Positions 1 through 5,419 of a stretch of DNA of 31,718 bases are shown here, piece after piece; positions within the stretch are counted from its first letter, which is position 1; the number at the start of each line of letters is the position of its first letter. Origin of the DNA: a virus; the IMG/VR virus record IMGVR_UViG_3300037861_000049, positions 1 through 31,718 of that record, one strand, 5' to 3'. The position numbers and the translations under genes were made by a program. Below the pieces are notes generated by a model. The model did not search any database and was not told the origin of the DNA. It saw only the letters and a list, made by a program, of their open reading frames with translations.

Positions 1-127
1 TAGCGGAATGCACGGGCTGACGTGCGAGTGCCTGCAAAACCGTGGAGCAACGGCTTGACCGCCGCCACATGCCGGGATCAGCTCCGGCCCGCTACCCGAT
101 GGCATGACCAGCGCCCGCAGCAGGGTT
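1..127. repeat. Terminal direct repeat, left copy
   Basis: These 127 bases are identical to 31592-31718. An exact 127-base overlap is what k-mer assemblers leave when a circular or circularly permuted genome is linearised, so this is probably an assembly overlap and not a biological terminal repeat. The genome closes here, inside the region read as a large structured RNA. Confidence 0.95.
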
Positions 128-250
128 CACCCTCGTGGCGCTGGCTGCTGGGTGCCGCGTGGGACTACGGGCTTGACAGCGGGCGGTTGTCCGACGCGCC
201 GAAATGGTGGAGGCTGGTCATGCGCGGGCGGCTCAAAAGCAAAGCCCAGC
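1..250 (+). ncRNA. Candidate large structured RNA, 3' part
   Basis: Continues 31261-31591 across the circle junction. Hairpins: GCACG/CGUGC (10-14 with 21-25), CCGU/ACGG (40-43 with 50-53), CAUGCC/GGCAUG (68-73 with 101-106) and CCAGCGCC/GGCGCUGG (108-115 with 137-144) enclosing AGGG-UUCA-CCCU (122-133). ACGGGCTTGAC at 167-177 is perfectly complementary to 31514-31524, and GGCTTGACC at 52-60 to 31513-31521, so the two halves may fold together. A GCCCAGC/GCUGGGGC hairpin (244-268, one bulge) may mark the 3' end; it has no U-tract. The alternative is coding: a GTG-started frame at 22-261 encodes 79 residues, and my hand count gives GC of about 66, 61 and 78 percent at codon positions 1-3, a coding-like bias, although it has many Trp, no clear ribosome site and no recognised family. 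Confidence 0.45.
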
Positions 251-271
251 GGGTTGAGTAGCTGGGGCGGC

Positions 272-595
272 TTAGTCAGGCGCTGGGATAACGGCCTTAG
301 CCTCTAACTCAGTCACTCTATTTTTTAGCGCCGCAGAGTAGGCCGATGCATCCTGCCAAACTTCATCGGCGGCAATGCATCTATTAGCCACTATGGTGAC
401 GTTTTGCGTCCTGCATTCCCCGATCTCCCTGCCGCATTCCCAGCACTGAACAGCCCACCATCTGTACGTTGAGCCAGGCCAGAGTCTGTAGCCTTTCTCG
501 CTTCCGCAAATCGGGCACGGAGAGAGCATTCTCGATTCTTTCACGCCACCACCCGACCTTTCCGCCTGAATGTTTGTTTTTTCAGTGTTGCTCAC
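272..595 (-). CDS. Lar-like zinc-ribbon protein
   Basis: A 107-residue protein with a zinc ribbon: C27-P-I-C30-G and C51-W-E-C54-G, followed by an acidic stretch with A-D-E-V-W. This is the layout of the Lar (restriction alleviation) family of small phage and prophage proteins; Rac Lar modulates host type I restriction. Whether this one does so is inference, since many relatives are annotated only by the zinc ribbon. The start is GTG at 593-595, overlapping the stop of the upstream gene by 4 nt (GTGA), which makes translational coupling likely. It is the last gene of the leftward operon and converges on the candidate structured RNA; no terminator is obvious between them. Confidence 0.7.
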   Translation of the reverse strand: MSNTEKTNIQAERSGGGVKESRMLSPCPICGSEKGYRLWPGSTYRWWAVQCWECGREIGECRTQNVTIVANRCIAADEVWQDASAYSAALKNRVTELEAKAVIPAPD

Positions 596-795
596 GATTG
601 ATCCTCTTTTGAAAATGTGGGCAGGGGTGACCAGTGGGTCCAGTGGTCGCAGTTGCGGTAAATGCTGTACGTCGCTACGCCTGATGGCCGGTGAATCAGT
701 TGCAGCTTGACGCCGCGTGGGGTGTTTGCGTCGATTGCGATCCAGTGGTAGCCGCGGTCCACCGCTGCGGTGCGGGTGCTGTTAATGGAGGTCAT
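592..795 (-). CDS. Conserved small phage protein
   Basis: A 67-residue protein without recognisable catalytic motifs. The central string T-P-R-G-V-K-L-Q-L, then S-G-V-A-T-Y, and the ending T-H-W-S-P-L-P-T-F are characteristic of a small protein common in early regions of betaproteobacterial phages, whose function is not known to me. It is probably one compact beta-rich domain. The ATG at 793-795 overlaps the stop of the 58-residue gene upstream (ATGA), and its own stop overlaps the GTG of the Lar-like gene. Confidence 0.7.
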   Translation of the reverse strand: MTSINSTRTAAVDRGYHWIAIDANTPRGVKLQLIHRPSGVATYSIYRNCDHWTHWSPLPTFSKEDQS

Positions 796-968
796 GGTGT
801 TTTAACAATTGGTATGTAATGGCAGCTCACGCTGCGCACCACGGCTGTATTTGCTGGGGTGCGCTCGCCCCAAGTCTGATCGGGGCGGCCTACCCAGCGG
901 GCGCAATCGCGGCACAGGTCATCGTGGGCTACCGGGTGGCAGCGGCTTATGTCGTGTGGCAGCGTCAT
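792..968 (-). CDS. Small Cys/His-rich phage protein
   Basis: A 58-residue frame filling the space between two clear genes with ATGA overlaps at both ends, which is strong support for a frame this short. It carries C10-H11, C19-x2-C22 and C50-H51, a probable zinc-binding set. The pattern D-I-x-R-C followed by a CxxC and a conserved Trp occurs in small zinc proteins of temperate proteobacterial phages. Function unknown. Neighbours on both sides are also small conserved phage proteins of the leftward operon. Confidence 0.62.
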   Translation of the reverse strand: MTLPHDISRCHPVAHDDLCRDCARWVGRPDQTWGERTPANTAVVRSVSCHYIPIVKTP

Positions 969-1237
969 GTTGATGTGCTCAGGTGTTTGTCACAAATAGC
1001 GCTGATTTGCTCCACAGTAGTGCAGGCAACAAAATCATCATCTAAGTGGGTGTGGTCGCCAGCCATGTAGCACGCAAACTGCTGATACCGCTCAGCATCC
1101 CGTAGCTTGTCGGCAAGCTTTGCCAGCACTGCGGCTTCAATAGCATTAGCCACTGATAGTCCGTTGCGATTCCAGTCGCCTACGTTTAGTCGAAGATTGC
1201 TGACAATCCGTTTCTTTTCTTGCTCAGTCAATATCAT
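965..1237 (-). CDS. Small phage protein with DAERYQ motif
   Basis: A 90-residue, mainly alpha-helical protein. A longer frame runs upstream, but the ATG at 1235-1237 gives the 4-nt overlap with the previous stop used throughout this operon, and the residues upstream of it look like read-through of the neighbouring gene. The middle holds a helix with A-V-L-A-K-L-A-D-K-L followed by D-A-E-R-Y-Q-Q, a short motif shared by many small phage proteins of unknown role. No signal peptide or membrane segment is visible. Confidence 0.68.
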   Translation of the reverse strand: MILTEQEKKRIVSNLRLNVGDWNRNGLSVANAIEAAVLAKLADKLRDAERYQQFACYMAGDHTHLDDDFVACTTVEQISAICDKHLSTST

Positions 1238-1776
1238 GGCTTTTCCTTTGCAAAAGCCCGCTCCCACTCGCGGGCTGAACAAATCATTAGCGCCCGCTTG
1301 TTTGCATCCATCAAGCCAAAACTGTGATCGCGGGAAAGGCAAGCGCTGTTGATCTGAGCATCACTCAGCGGCTGCTGTGCTGGTGCTGGGTGCAAATAGA
1401 GCGGAGTGCCACGCGGCACATCCACAGTGTCGCTATAGCGCAGACGAACGCCGTCTTCATTCCACCAAGCCACCGGCTCTTGCCCGCTGGCAAGCTGCGC
1501 CCACCCTTCGCGCTGCTGTTGCTTGAGCACAATCACTGCGCTGCTGGCTGTCTCAAGCGATTCGGTGAGCTGGGCGATCTGCGCCTCAAGCTCGGAAATT
1601 CGCTGTTGCAGCGGAACCATTGCTGCATAGGCGTCCTCAAAAGTGCAACATTCTTCGCCTTCGAGGCTGAATTCGGCACGGCGAAGGGTTGGGTATTTTT
1701 TGTTCACATCAATTCTCCTATTTAGTTCTGCGGCGGGGATGAATTCCCCGCTGTCAAGGCAAAGGCCTGGGGTCAT
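1234..1776 (-). CDS. Phage protein with coiled coil and EPVAWW motif
   Basis: A 180-residue protein. Residues around 55-90 form a likely coiled coil (Q-Q-R-I-S-E-L-E-A-Q-I-A-Q-L). The second half carries E-P-V-A-W-W, then G-T-P-L-Y-L-H-P-A-P and P-L-S-D-A-Q-I, a modular arrangement very common in early proteins of Burkholderiales and enterobacterial phages, whose function is not established. The start overlaps the stop of the Gp157-like gene (ATGA). The C-terminal part contains A-R-E-W-E-R-A-F-A, typical of the end of this family. Confidence 0.75.
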   Translation of the reverse strand: MTPGLCLDSGEFIPAAELNRRIDVNKKYPTLRRAEFSLEGEECCTFEDAYAAMVPLQQRISELEAQIAQLTESLETASSAVIVLKQQQREGWAQLASGQEPVAWWNEDGVRLRYSDTVDVPRGTPLYLHPAPAQQPLSDAQINSACLSRDHSFGLMDANKRALMICSAREWERAFAKEKP

Positions 1777-2267
1777 TTGATCGTCAATCTGTCACGTCGC
1801 ACAATGCGCGCACCAGCCACGGGCTCGCCTGCCAGGATGGCGGCTTTGATCTTGGTCTTGGACGGCAGTGGTGGCTTGGGATCTGCGCAAAGCTCGGGCG
1901 GGAATTCGGCGCCAGCTTCTAGCTCGATGCTTTCATCGCGGTCAATGTAGAGCGTGGCCGTCGCCAGGCCATCGGCTGACACCTTTGTGATGCCGGTCGC
2001 CTTCATGCAGTCGGCCAAGTAGGTGTGGAAGCGCTCTAGGCGGGCTTCATCGCGGGCGACCACCTCGCCCATCGCTTTGACCATTGCTTTGCGTGCTGCG
2101 ATGGTGTGCGCCTGCTCCACTGCGTAGGCCACACAGGCCCCGCCCTTACTTGCGAACAGCTCGCGGCTGCTGGTGTAGGCGTCGGTGTATTCGCCGGTCT
2201 CGGGGTCAACGGTGGCGAGGGCTTCGCGCACCGCTTGCGCGGCATCAAAGAGGGTAATGCTTGTCAT
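1773..2267 (-). CDS. Gp157-like phage protein
   Basis: A 164-residue protein resembling the siphovirus Gp157 family: a helical first half with a repeated A-A-R-K-A-M-V-K-A-M-G-E pattern, then a central M-K-A-T-G-I-T-K-V stretch and a beta-rich end that includes an acidic segment (D-R-D-E-S-I-E-L-E) and a basic tail. Gp157 proteins occur beside SSB and recombination genes in many phages and have been linked to phage resistance in Streptococcus; the biochemical role is unclear. Here it sits directly after ssb with a 12-nt gap, consistent with a recombination or replication role. Confidence 0.7.
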   Translation of the reverse strand: MTSITLFDAAQAVREALATVDPETGEYTDAYTSSRELFASKGGACVAYAVEQAHTIAARKAMVKAMGEVVARDEARLERFHTYLADCMKATGITKVSADGLATATLYIDRDESIELEAGAEFPPELCADPKPPLPSKTKIKAAILAGEPVAGARIVRRDRLTIK

Positions 2268-2279
2268 GGTGTTGGCCGA

Positions 2280-2678
2280 TCAGAAAGGGATTGAGTCGTC
2301 GAGGTCATCGAATGCGCCCGGCGTTGATGCACCGCCCTGTGCTGGCGCTGCTGGCCTGCTGGGCTCGGACTGCTGCGGCTTCCCGCCCTGCAAAGCAACA
2401 TCACCAACACGCACATCCATGCTCTTGCGCTTTGCGCCGTCTTTGTCGGTCCACTCGCGTTCGGTGACATTACCCACCACGGTGACTTGCTGGCCTTTTG
2501 TCAGATACTGAGCCAGTGCATCAGCCCGTTTGCCGAACAGAGCGCAATTCCACCAGATTGAGGGCTTGTCCTTGCCTTGGTTGTCGGCCACGCTGAAAGA
2601 CAAAACTGAGGTGCCATCGGGCAAGCTGCGCATCTCTGCGTCTTTGCCAAGGTTGCCGGTAATGGTGAGCGAGTTCAT
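2280..2678 (-). CDS. ssb: Single-stranded DNA-binding protein
   Basis: A 132-residue SSB. It opens with M-N-S-L-T-I-T-G-N-L-G-K-D-A-E, contains the W-W-N-C and G-x-R-A-D-A-L segments and the V-V-G-N-V-T-E-R-E strand of the OB fold (residues 1-105), then a Pro/Gln/Gly-rich linker and the acidic tip D-D-L-D-D-S-I-P-F that recruits partner proteins. It binds ssDNA as a homotetramer and would support Erf annealing and replication. The start overlaps the preceding gene by 4 nt. Its ribosome site and start lie in a 16-bp sequence repeated exactly at the upstream gene start (2856-2871). Confidence 0.95.
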   Translation of the reverse strand: MNSLTITGNLGKDAEMRSLPDGTSVLSFSVADNQGKDKPSIWWNCALFGKRADALAQYLTKGQQVTVVGNVTEREWTDKDGAKRKSMDVRVGDVALQGGKPQQSEPSRPAAPAQGGASTPGAFDDLDDSIPF

Positions 2679-2860
2679 GCTGTTTCCTTTTTGTTCTTCA
2701 AATTAAATCGGCGCTGGCTTCGATTCGGTGTGTATTGATTCGGGCTTGCTTTCACATTTTCAGCCGTTTTAATCGCCCCGGATAGCCCTGCCTTTTTAGA
2801 CATTCCTATCCCGGAAATTCTGGCTTGAGCCATGTTTCGTCCAAGCGCGTTGCTTTTCAT
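2675..2860 (-). CDS. Small basic protein between Erf and SSB genes
   Basis: A 61-residue, strongly basic protein rich in Asn, Lys and Arg (R-S-Q-R-R-F-N-L-K-N-K-K), without recognised domains. It overlaps the genes on both sides by 4 nt. Both of its junctions carry the same 16 bases (2674-2689 and 2856-2871), which encode K-E-T-A-stop plus ribosome site and start, so the gene is a unit bounded by direct repeats. That suggests gain or loss by recombination between the repeats. The charge suggests nucleic-acid binding, but this is inference. Confidence 0.58.
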   Translation of the reverse strand: MKSNALGRNMAQARISGIGMSKKAGLSGAIKTAENVKASPNQYTPNRSQRRFNLKNKKETA

Positions 2861-3402
2861 GCTGTTTCCTTCGGGGTGAGTTCTGCCTTGCGGGCGTTGG
2901 TTGCTTTTTTGATTGCGGCTTGGTGCGACGGGTCAAGCATCTGCATCGCGGCTTCATAGTTGGACTTGAGGATGTCCAGCGTCTGAGCGTTGGTGATTCC
3001 GCGCAGGATGGCCGCAACATCGGGGCCGCGCCTGCTGCTGGCGTTCCCATCGTCATCTTCTGGAGCGATGCCACAAGCTGCCATGAGGCTGTAGCGCCGG
3101 GCGTAGGTCAAAGCCGATCCGAAGCCCTGCGGGTCTTGCTTGGCTGCTGGGACGTGCAATTTGCCGCCTGACAGCATCTCTCCCGACTCATGCAGAAAAA
3201 TGGTTTCAACGGTCACGCCCTTGTCGTCAAGGTGCGTTGGCTGCATCAGTGCAATACCGTTGCTGTTGAGCGCATCAATCACGGCCTCGATGCAGCCGTC
3301 CAGCGATACGTATTTGCTTCTGAATGCCGGGTTGGTGTTGGTCTTGAGCGCCGGGGCAAACTCTTTTTGTGCCTTGACAAAGGCGGCTGCGATGTTCTTC
3401 AT
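2857..3402 (-). CDS. erf: Erf-family ssDNA annealing recombinase
   Basis: A 181-residue protein of the ERF family, which pairs complementary single strands and in P22 circularises the infecting genome. Signatures: the N-terminal N-P-A-F-R-S-K-Y-V-S-L-D, the D-P-Q-G-F-G-S-A-L-T-Y-A-R-R-Y-S-L block (residues 90-106) and D-D-D-G-N (116-120). The C-terminal helical part is variable. A longer upstream frame exists, but the ATG at 3400-3402 gives the operon's 4-nt overlap with the 53-residue gene and begins exactly where family similarity starts. It is grouped with ssb, making an annealase/SSB pair suited to producing concatemers for headful packaging. Confidence 0.9.
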   Translation of the reverse strand: MKNIAAAFVKAQKEFAPALKTNTNPAFRSKYVSLDGCIEAVIDALNSNGIALMQPTHLDDKGVTVETIFLHESGEMLSGGKLHVPAAKQDPQGFGSALTYARRYSLMAACGIAPEDDDGNASSRRGPDVAAILRGITNAQTLDILKSNYEAAMQMLDPSHQAAIKKATNARKAELTPKETA

Positions 3403-3560
3403 TTCGTCTCTCCAAATGGATCGGCCATGCGCTTGACGCGCTGCTGCTGCTTCAATTCGCGCCAGAAAGCGCGCCATGCTGCCCGAAGTGCCTTCCTGAT
3501 GGGCGCTGGTGGGCGGGGTGTGCGGCCTTCGTCTGGCCAGTACGCGTCTTTTGCTCTCAT
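3399..3560 (-). CDS. Small basic Trp-rich protein
   Basis: A 53-residue frame filling the space between the APVI-repeat membrane protein and erf. Its TGA overlaps the erf ATG (ATGA), and its ATG follows a GAG ribosome-site element 7 nt after the upstream stop. The protein begins M-R-A-K-D-A-Y-W-P-D-E-G-R-T and continues with a basic amphipathic helix (R-K-A-L-R-A-A-W-R-A-F-W-R-E-L-K). The N-terminus is typical of a small conserved phage protein of unknown role. The basic, aromatic helix could bind nucleic acid or a membrane surface. Confidence 0.58.
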   Translation of the reverse strand: MRAKDAYWPDEGRTPRPPAPIRKALRAAWRAFWRELKQQQRVKRMADPFGETK

Positions 3561-3567
3561 GTTGTTC

Positions 3568-3903
3568 TCAGGGTTGATTAAAAATGGCTATGGTTACAGC
3601 CAGCGTCACAGCCACGCCGGTCAGCGCGAGCGCCACAAACGCATAGGCCAGCATCCGCATCGCGCTCATTGCGTCGTCCGACTCCTGCTCGTCATACATG
3701 CGGCTGACAAAGGCATCGGGCAGCATGTTGTCGGTATTGACCAGCTCAATCACCGGAGCAGCCGCCTGAATCACCGGAGCAACCTGCTCAATCACCGGAG
3801 CGTGTGCCTTGCGCACTGCGCTCATGTGCTGGCCAGCGCTGCGGTTGATGGACTCGTTCATGCGGTGCATGGCGCGCTCGCACGCCCTTTCGATTGGCGT
3901 CAT
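3568..3903 (-). CDS. Membrane protein with APVI repeats
   Basis: A 111-residue protein. Residues 1-35 are helical and charged; residues 36-55 hold three A-P-V-I units at 7-8 residue spacing, encoded by three near-identical copies of AATCACCGGAGC in the plus-strand sequence (about 3749-3805); residues 84-108 form one transmembrane helix close to the C-terminus. There is no signal peptide, so a tail-anchored topology with a cytoplasmic N-terminus is likely. The next gene also encodes a small C-terminally anchored membrane protein, so the two may act together. Function unknown. Confidence 0.7.
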   Translation of the reverse strand: MTPIERACERAMHRMNESINRSAGQHMSAVRKAHAPVIEQVAPVIQAAAPVIELVNTDNMLPDAFVSRMYDEQESDDAMSAMRMLAYAFVALALTGVAVTLAVTIAIFNQP

Positions 3904-4112
3904 GGCAGATACCCCCATGCGATCAGGCCGACCAGCACCAGCGCAGCAATGACGCATCCGATTACGACGATGCGGTCGGTGGGGTGCATCGGCTCGGGCA
4001 AGCCTTCTACCGGGCCTCGGGCGTAGGCGTTGCCTGTGGCCTCGGTCAATGTGCGCGGGAAGCGGCGCACGGTGGTGTTGCCGTCGAACACGATGCGGGT
4101 TTTGGCGCTCAT
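3900..4112 (-). CDS. Small tail-anchored membrane protein
   Basis: A 70-residue protein whose first 45 residues are polar and basic and whose residues 47-67 form a single hydrophobic helix (I-V-V-I-G-C-V-I-A-A-L-V-L-V-G-L-I-A-W), ending G-Y-L-P. The start at 4110-4112 overlaps the preceding stop (ATGA), and its stop overlaps the next start. It is too short and too early in the genome for a conventional holin; superinfection exclusion or membrane recruitment is possible, but nothing in the sequence proves this. Confidence 0.65.
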   Translation of the reverse strand: MSAKTRIVFDGNTTVRRFPRTLTEATGNAYARGPVEGLPEPMHPTDRIVVIGCVIAALVLVGLIAWGYLP

Positions 4113-4411
4113 GGCTGCACTCCCGTAGCTTTGGCAATGGCTGCGCGGGCCGCAATCACCGCGCTGTTCGGGTGATCGGTTGCGACGTGATCGAAATACC
4201 CACTCTCGACTTGCTGGACCAGCTTTTCCAGTGCTGCCAACATATCGGGCGCGGCTGCGATCAGTCGGGCGTTGGCGCATGCTTCTTTGTCGCTGCGACC
4301 ATCCTGCCCAAAGTCTTCTGGAGCGCAGGAGCAGACGTCTGGCCGCTTGTCGCTTGTGTGCTCAACCCGGCGACCCACTGCAATCCAGCCTCCCGGCGTG
4401 TGCGCGCTCAT
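4109..4411 (-). CDS. Phage protein with NARLIAAAPDML motif
   Basis: A 100-residue protein beginning M-S-A-H-T-P-G-G-W and containing A-N-A-R-L-I-A-A-A-P-D-M-L-A-A-L-E, a helix seen in a very widespread set of small phage proteins of unknown function, followed by a second helix with S-A-V-I-A-A-R-A-A-I-A-K-A. The first half includes D-V-C-S-C-A-P-E-D-F-G, whose cysteines lie in a loop. The ATG at 4409-4411 overlaps the upstream stop; the frame continues further upstream but only antisense to coding sequence of the previous gene. Confidence 0.75.
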   Translation of the reverse strand: MSAHTPGGWIAVGRRVEHTSDKRPDVCSCAPEDFGQDGRSDKEACANARLIAAAPDMLAALEKLVQQVESGYFDHVATDHPNSAVIAARAAIAKATGVQP

Positions 4412-4638
4412 GCTGCCACCCGCTGAATCTGCGGCTGCGGCGCACCGTGCCCACGCGCACCAGGCGTGCCCAGCCACATCACGCCATCGGGGTCGATAAC
4501 CCGCTGCATCTTGTGCAGCTTGCGCAGGGCTTCTTCGCCACGCTGGTAAACAGCGTAGTCGTCGCTGAACTGGTACTGCCAGTCCATCGCCTTGAGCGCC
4601 TGTCCGTAGGCGGCCAGCTTGCTGATGGGGTTGCTCAT
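4408..4638 (-). CDS. First gene of leftward operon, unknown
   Basis: A 76-residue protein beginning M-S-N-P-I-S-K-L-A-A-Y-G-Q-A-L. I do not recognise the family. The first 55 residues look helical with a Trp/Tyr-rich turn (M-D-W-Q-Y-Q-F), and the tail is Gly/Pro/Gln-rich. The ATG at 4638 has TGGAG about 8 nt upstream. It is the first gene behind the leftward promoter, where temperate phages often keep a repressor or antiterminator, but it shows no helix-turn-helix and is not clearly either. The leader between promoter and start is about 40 nt. Confidence 0.7.
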   Translation of the reverse strand: MSNPISKLAAYGQALKAMDWQYQFSDDYAVYQRGEEALRKLHKMQRVIDPDGVMWLGTPGARGHGAPQPQIQRVAA

Positions 4639-4772
4639 GTTGCTGCTCCAGTTGTTGCTGCTGAGAAATTCAGCGGCATGGAAGTAATGTAGCACGGCCT
4701 GTATCACAGGCGCAAAGAATATTTGATAAATATTTTTCTACAGCGGCTCATATACCGTGCTACAGTCACGGC
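4639..4772. promoter_or_regulatory. Divergent early promoter region
   Basis: Separates the two early operons. Rightward: a TG-C-TACAGT extended -10 (4758-4766) with a weak TCTACA -35 (4737-4742); transcription would begin at or next to the ATG at 4773, giving a leaderless message, in keeping with the lack of a ribosome site. Leftward: TG-C-TACATT on the minus strand (4694-4686) with TTGCGC (4715-4710). The two promoters are mirror images around base 4726. The -10 elements overlap the arms of the outer inverted repeat, and the -35 elements flank the central palindrome, so one bound protein could control both. Confidence 0.6.
4688..4764. repeat. Concentric inverted repeats (probable operator)
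   Basis: TGTAGCACGG at 4688-4697 is the exact reverse complement of CCGTGCTACA at 4755-4764. Inside lies a second inverted repeat, AATATTT-GAT-AAATATT (4718-4734). Both are centred on base 4726. Two independent palindromes sharing one centre between divergent genes strongly suggest a symmetric protein-binding site, either an operator or a site bound by two dimers. Confidence 0.7.
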
Positions 4773-4922
4773 ATGACAAAAAAAGACACTCCAACGAAAC
4801 CGGGATCCGTTCGCTTGCCGAACGCGCACTGGACCATGCTGCGCGCACTTATGCAGCTTCAAGGAAGGGGGTGGCTTGAGCGGTGCGTAGAGCGAGAGCA
4901 CAAGCTGCGCTTCCCTAAATGA
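4773..4922 (+). CDS. Ribbon-helix-helix-like small regulator
   Basis: A 49-residue frame, the first behind the rightward promoter, whose TGA overlaps the next ATG (ATGA). Residues 10-20 form a short strand (P-G-S-V-R-L-P-N-A-H-W), followed by a helix (T-M-L-R-A-L-M-Q-L-Q-G) and a second helix (G-W-L-E-R-C-V-E-R-E-H-K). This strand-helix-helix arrangement with a proline after the strand matches Arc/MetJ-type repressors. Such proteins act as dimers on symmetric operators, so autoregulation through the concentric repeats just upstream is an attractive inference. No ribosome site is visible; the message may be leaderless. Confidence 0.55.
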   Translation: MTKKDTPTKPGSVRLPNAHWTMLRALMQLQGRGWLERCVEREHKLRFPK

Positions 4923-5326
4923 GCAGCCTTGCCCAAGCCCACCCGGGCAATCCACGCAGCAACGAAGTGATGCCTGGCCTGTCAGCGCGCGCAAAGGCAT
5001 TGCTCGCACCACGCCACCACCCGCAGTTCACGCGCGCTGTGCCCACGGTTGACGCCGCGCTGTGCTGGCCCGGTACGCAGATCAAGCGCAGCACCGACAA
5101 CGGCTTCACGCGCCCGGCTGGGCCTTCGGTGATGGCGCCGACACGCACAGCCCGCGAGCTTGCTGCCGACGAGTCCAAGCGCAGCGTCTACCTAGCTGAC
5201 GAAAAAAAGCCGCGCAAGCCACGCAAGACGGTTGCGCAGCTGCTGGCCCCCGCGCGCAACCCGATCCGCATCGACGGCCCAGCAGAAGCTGCGAAGCAGT
5301 TCCGCATCAAGCGGCCGACCAAATAA
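4919..5326 (+). CDS. Unknown basic early protein
   Basis: A 135-residue protein that I do not recognise. It is rich in Ala, Arg, Lys and Pro, with a basic stretch (D-E-K-K-P-R-K-P-R-K-T) near residue 95 and a basic end (K-Q-F-R-I-K-R-P-T-K); no membrane segment or catalytic motif is apparent. The ATG overlaps the stop of the ribbon-helix-helix-like gene, indicating coupled translation. Low complexity and charge suggest a disordered nucleic-acid-associated protein. About 93 nt without a gene follow, holding a hairpin. Confidence 0.6.
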   Translation: MSSLAQAHPGNPRSNEVMPGLSARAKALLAPRHHPQFTRAVPTVDAALCWPGTQIKRSTDNGFTRPAGPSVMAPTRTARELAADESKRSVYLADEKKPRKPRKTVAQLLAPARNPIRIDGPAEAAKQFRIKRPTK

Positions 5327-5362
5327 CGGTGGTTTGGCTGCGCCTGTTCAGCCACAAAAAGA

Positions 5363-5402
5363 AACCCACCTGTCAACGCTGCGCAAACAGCTCGGGTGGG
5401 TT
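5363..5402 (+). promoter_or_regulatory. Hairpin before the methyltransferase gene
   Basis: AACCCACC (5363-5370) pairs perfectly with GGTGGGTT (5395-5402); inside, GCTG (5378-5381) pairs with CAGC (5388-5391). No U-tract follows, so it is not a typical terminator. It ends 17 nt before the ATG at 5420 and covers a possible GTG start at 5396, so a role in translation control or attenuation is possible. Confidence 0.35.
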
Positions 5403-5419
5403 GTTCAAAACCTAGACGA

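Noticed and set aside
117-136. T-arm-like string (AGGGTTCACCCT) suggesting a tRNA
   Set aside because: No matching acceptor, D or anticodon arms at proper spacing; it is the tip of a larger CCAGCGCC/GGCGCTGG hairpin.
819-1070. 83-codon plus-strand frame opposite two leftward genes
   Set aside because: Lies antisense to two minus-strand genes joined by clean overlaps; no ribosome site.
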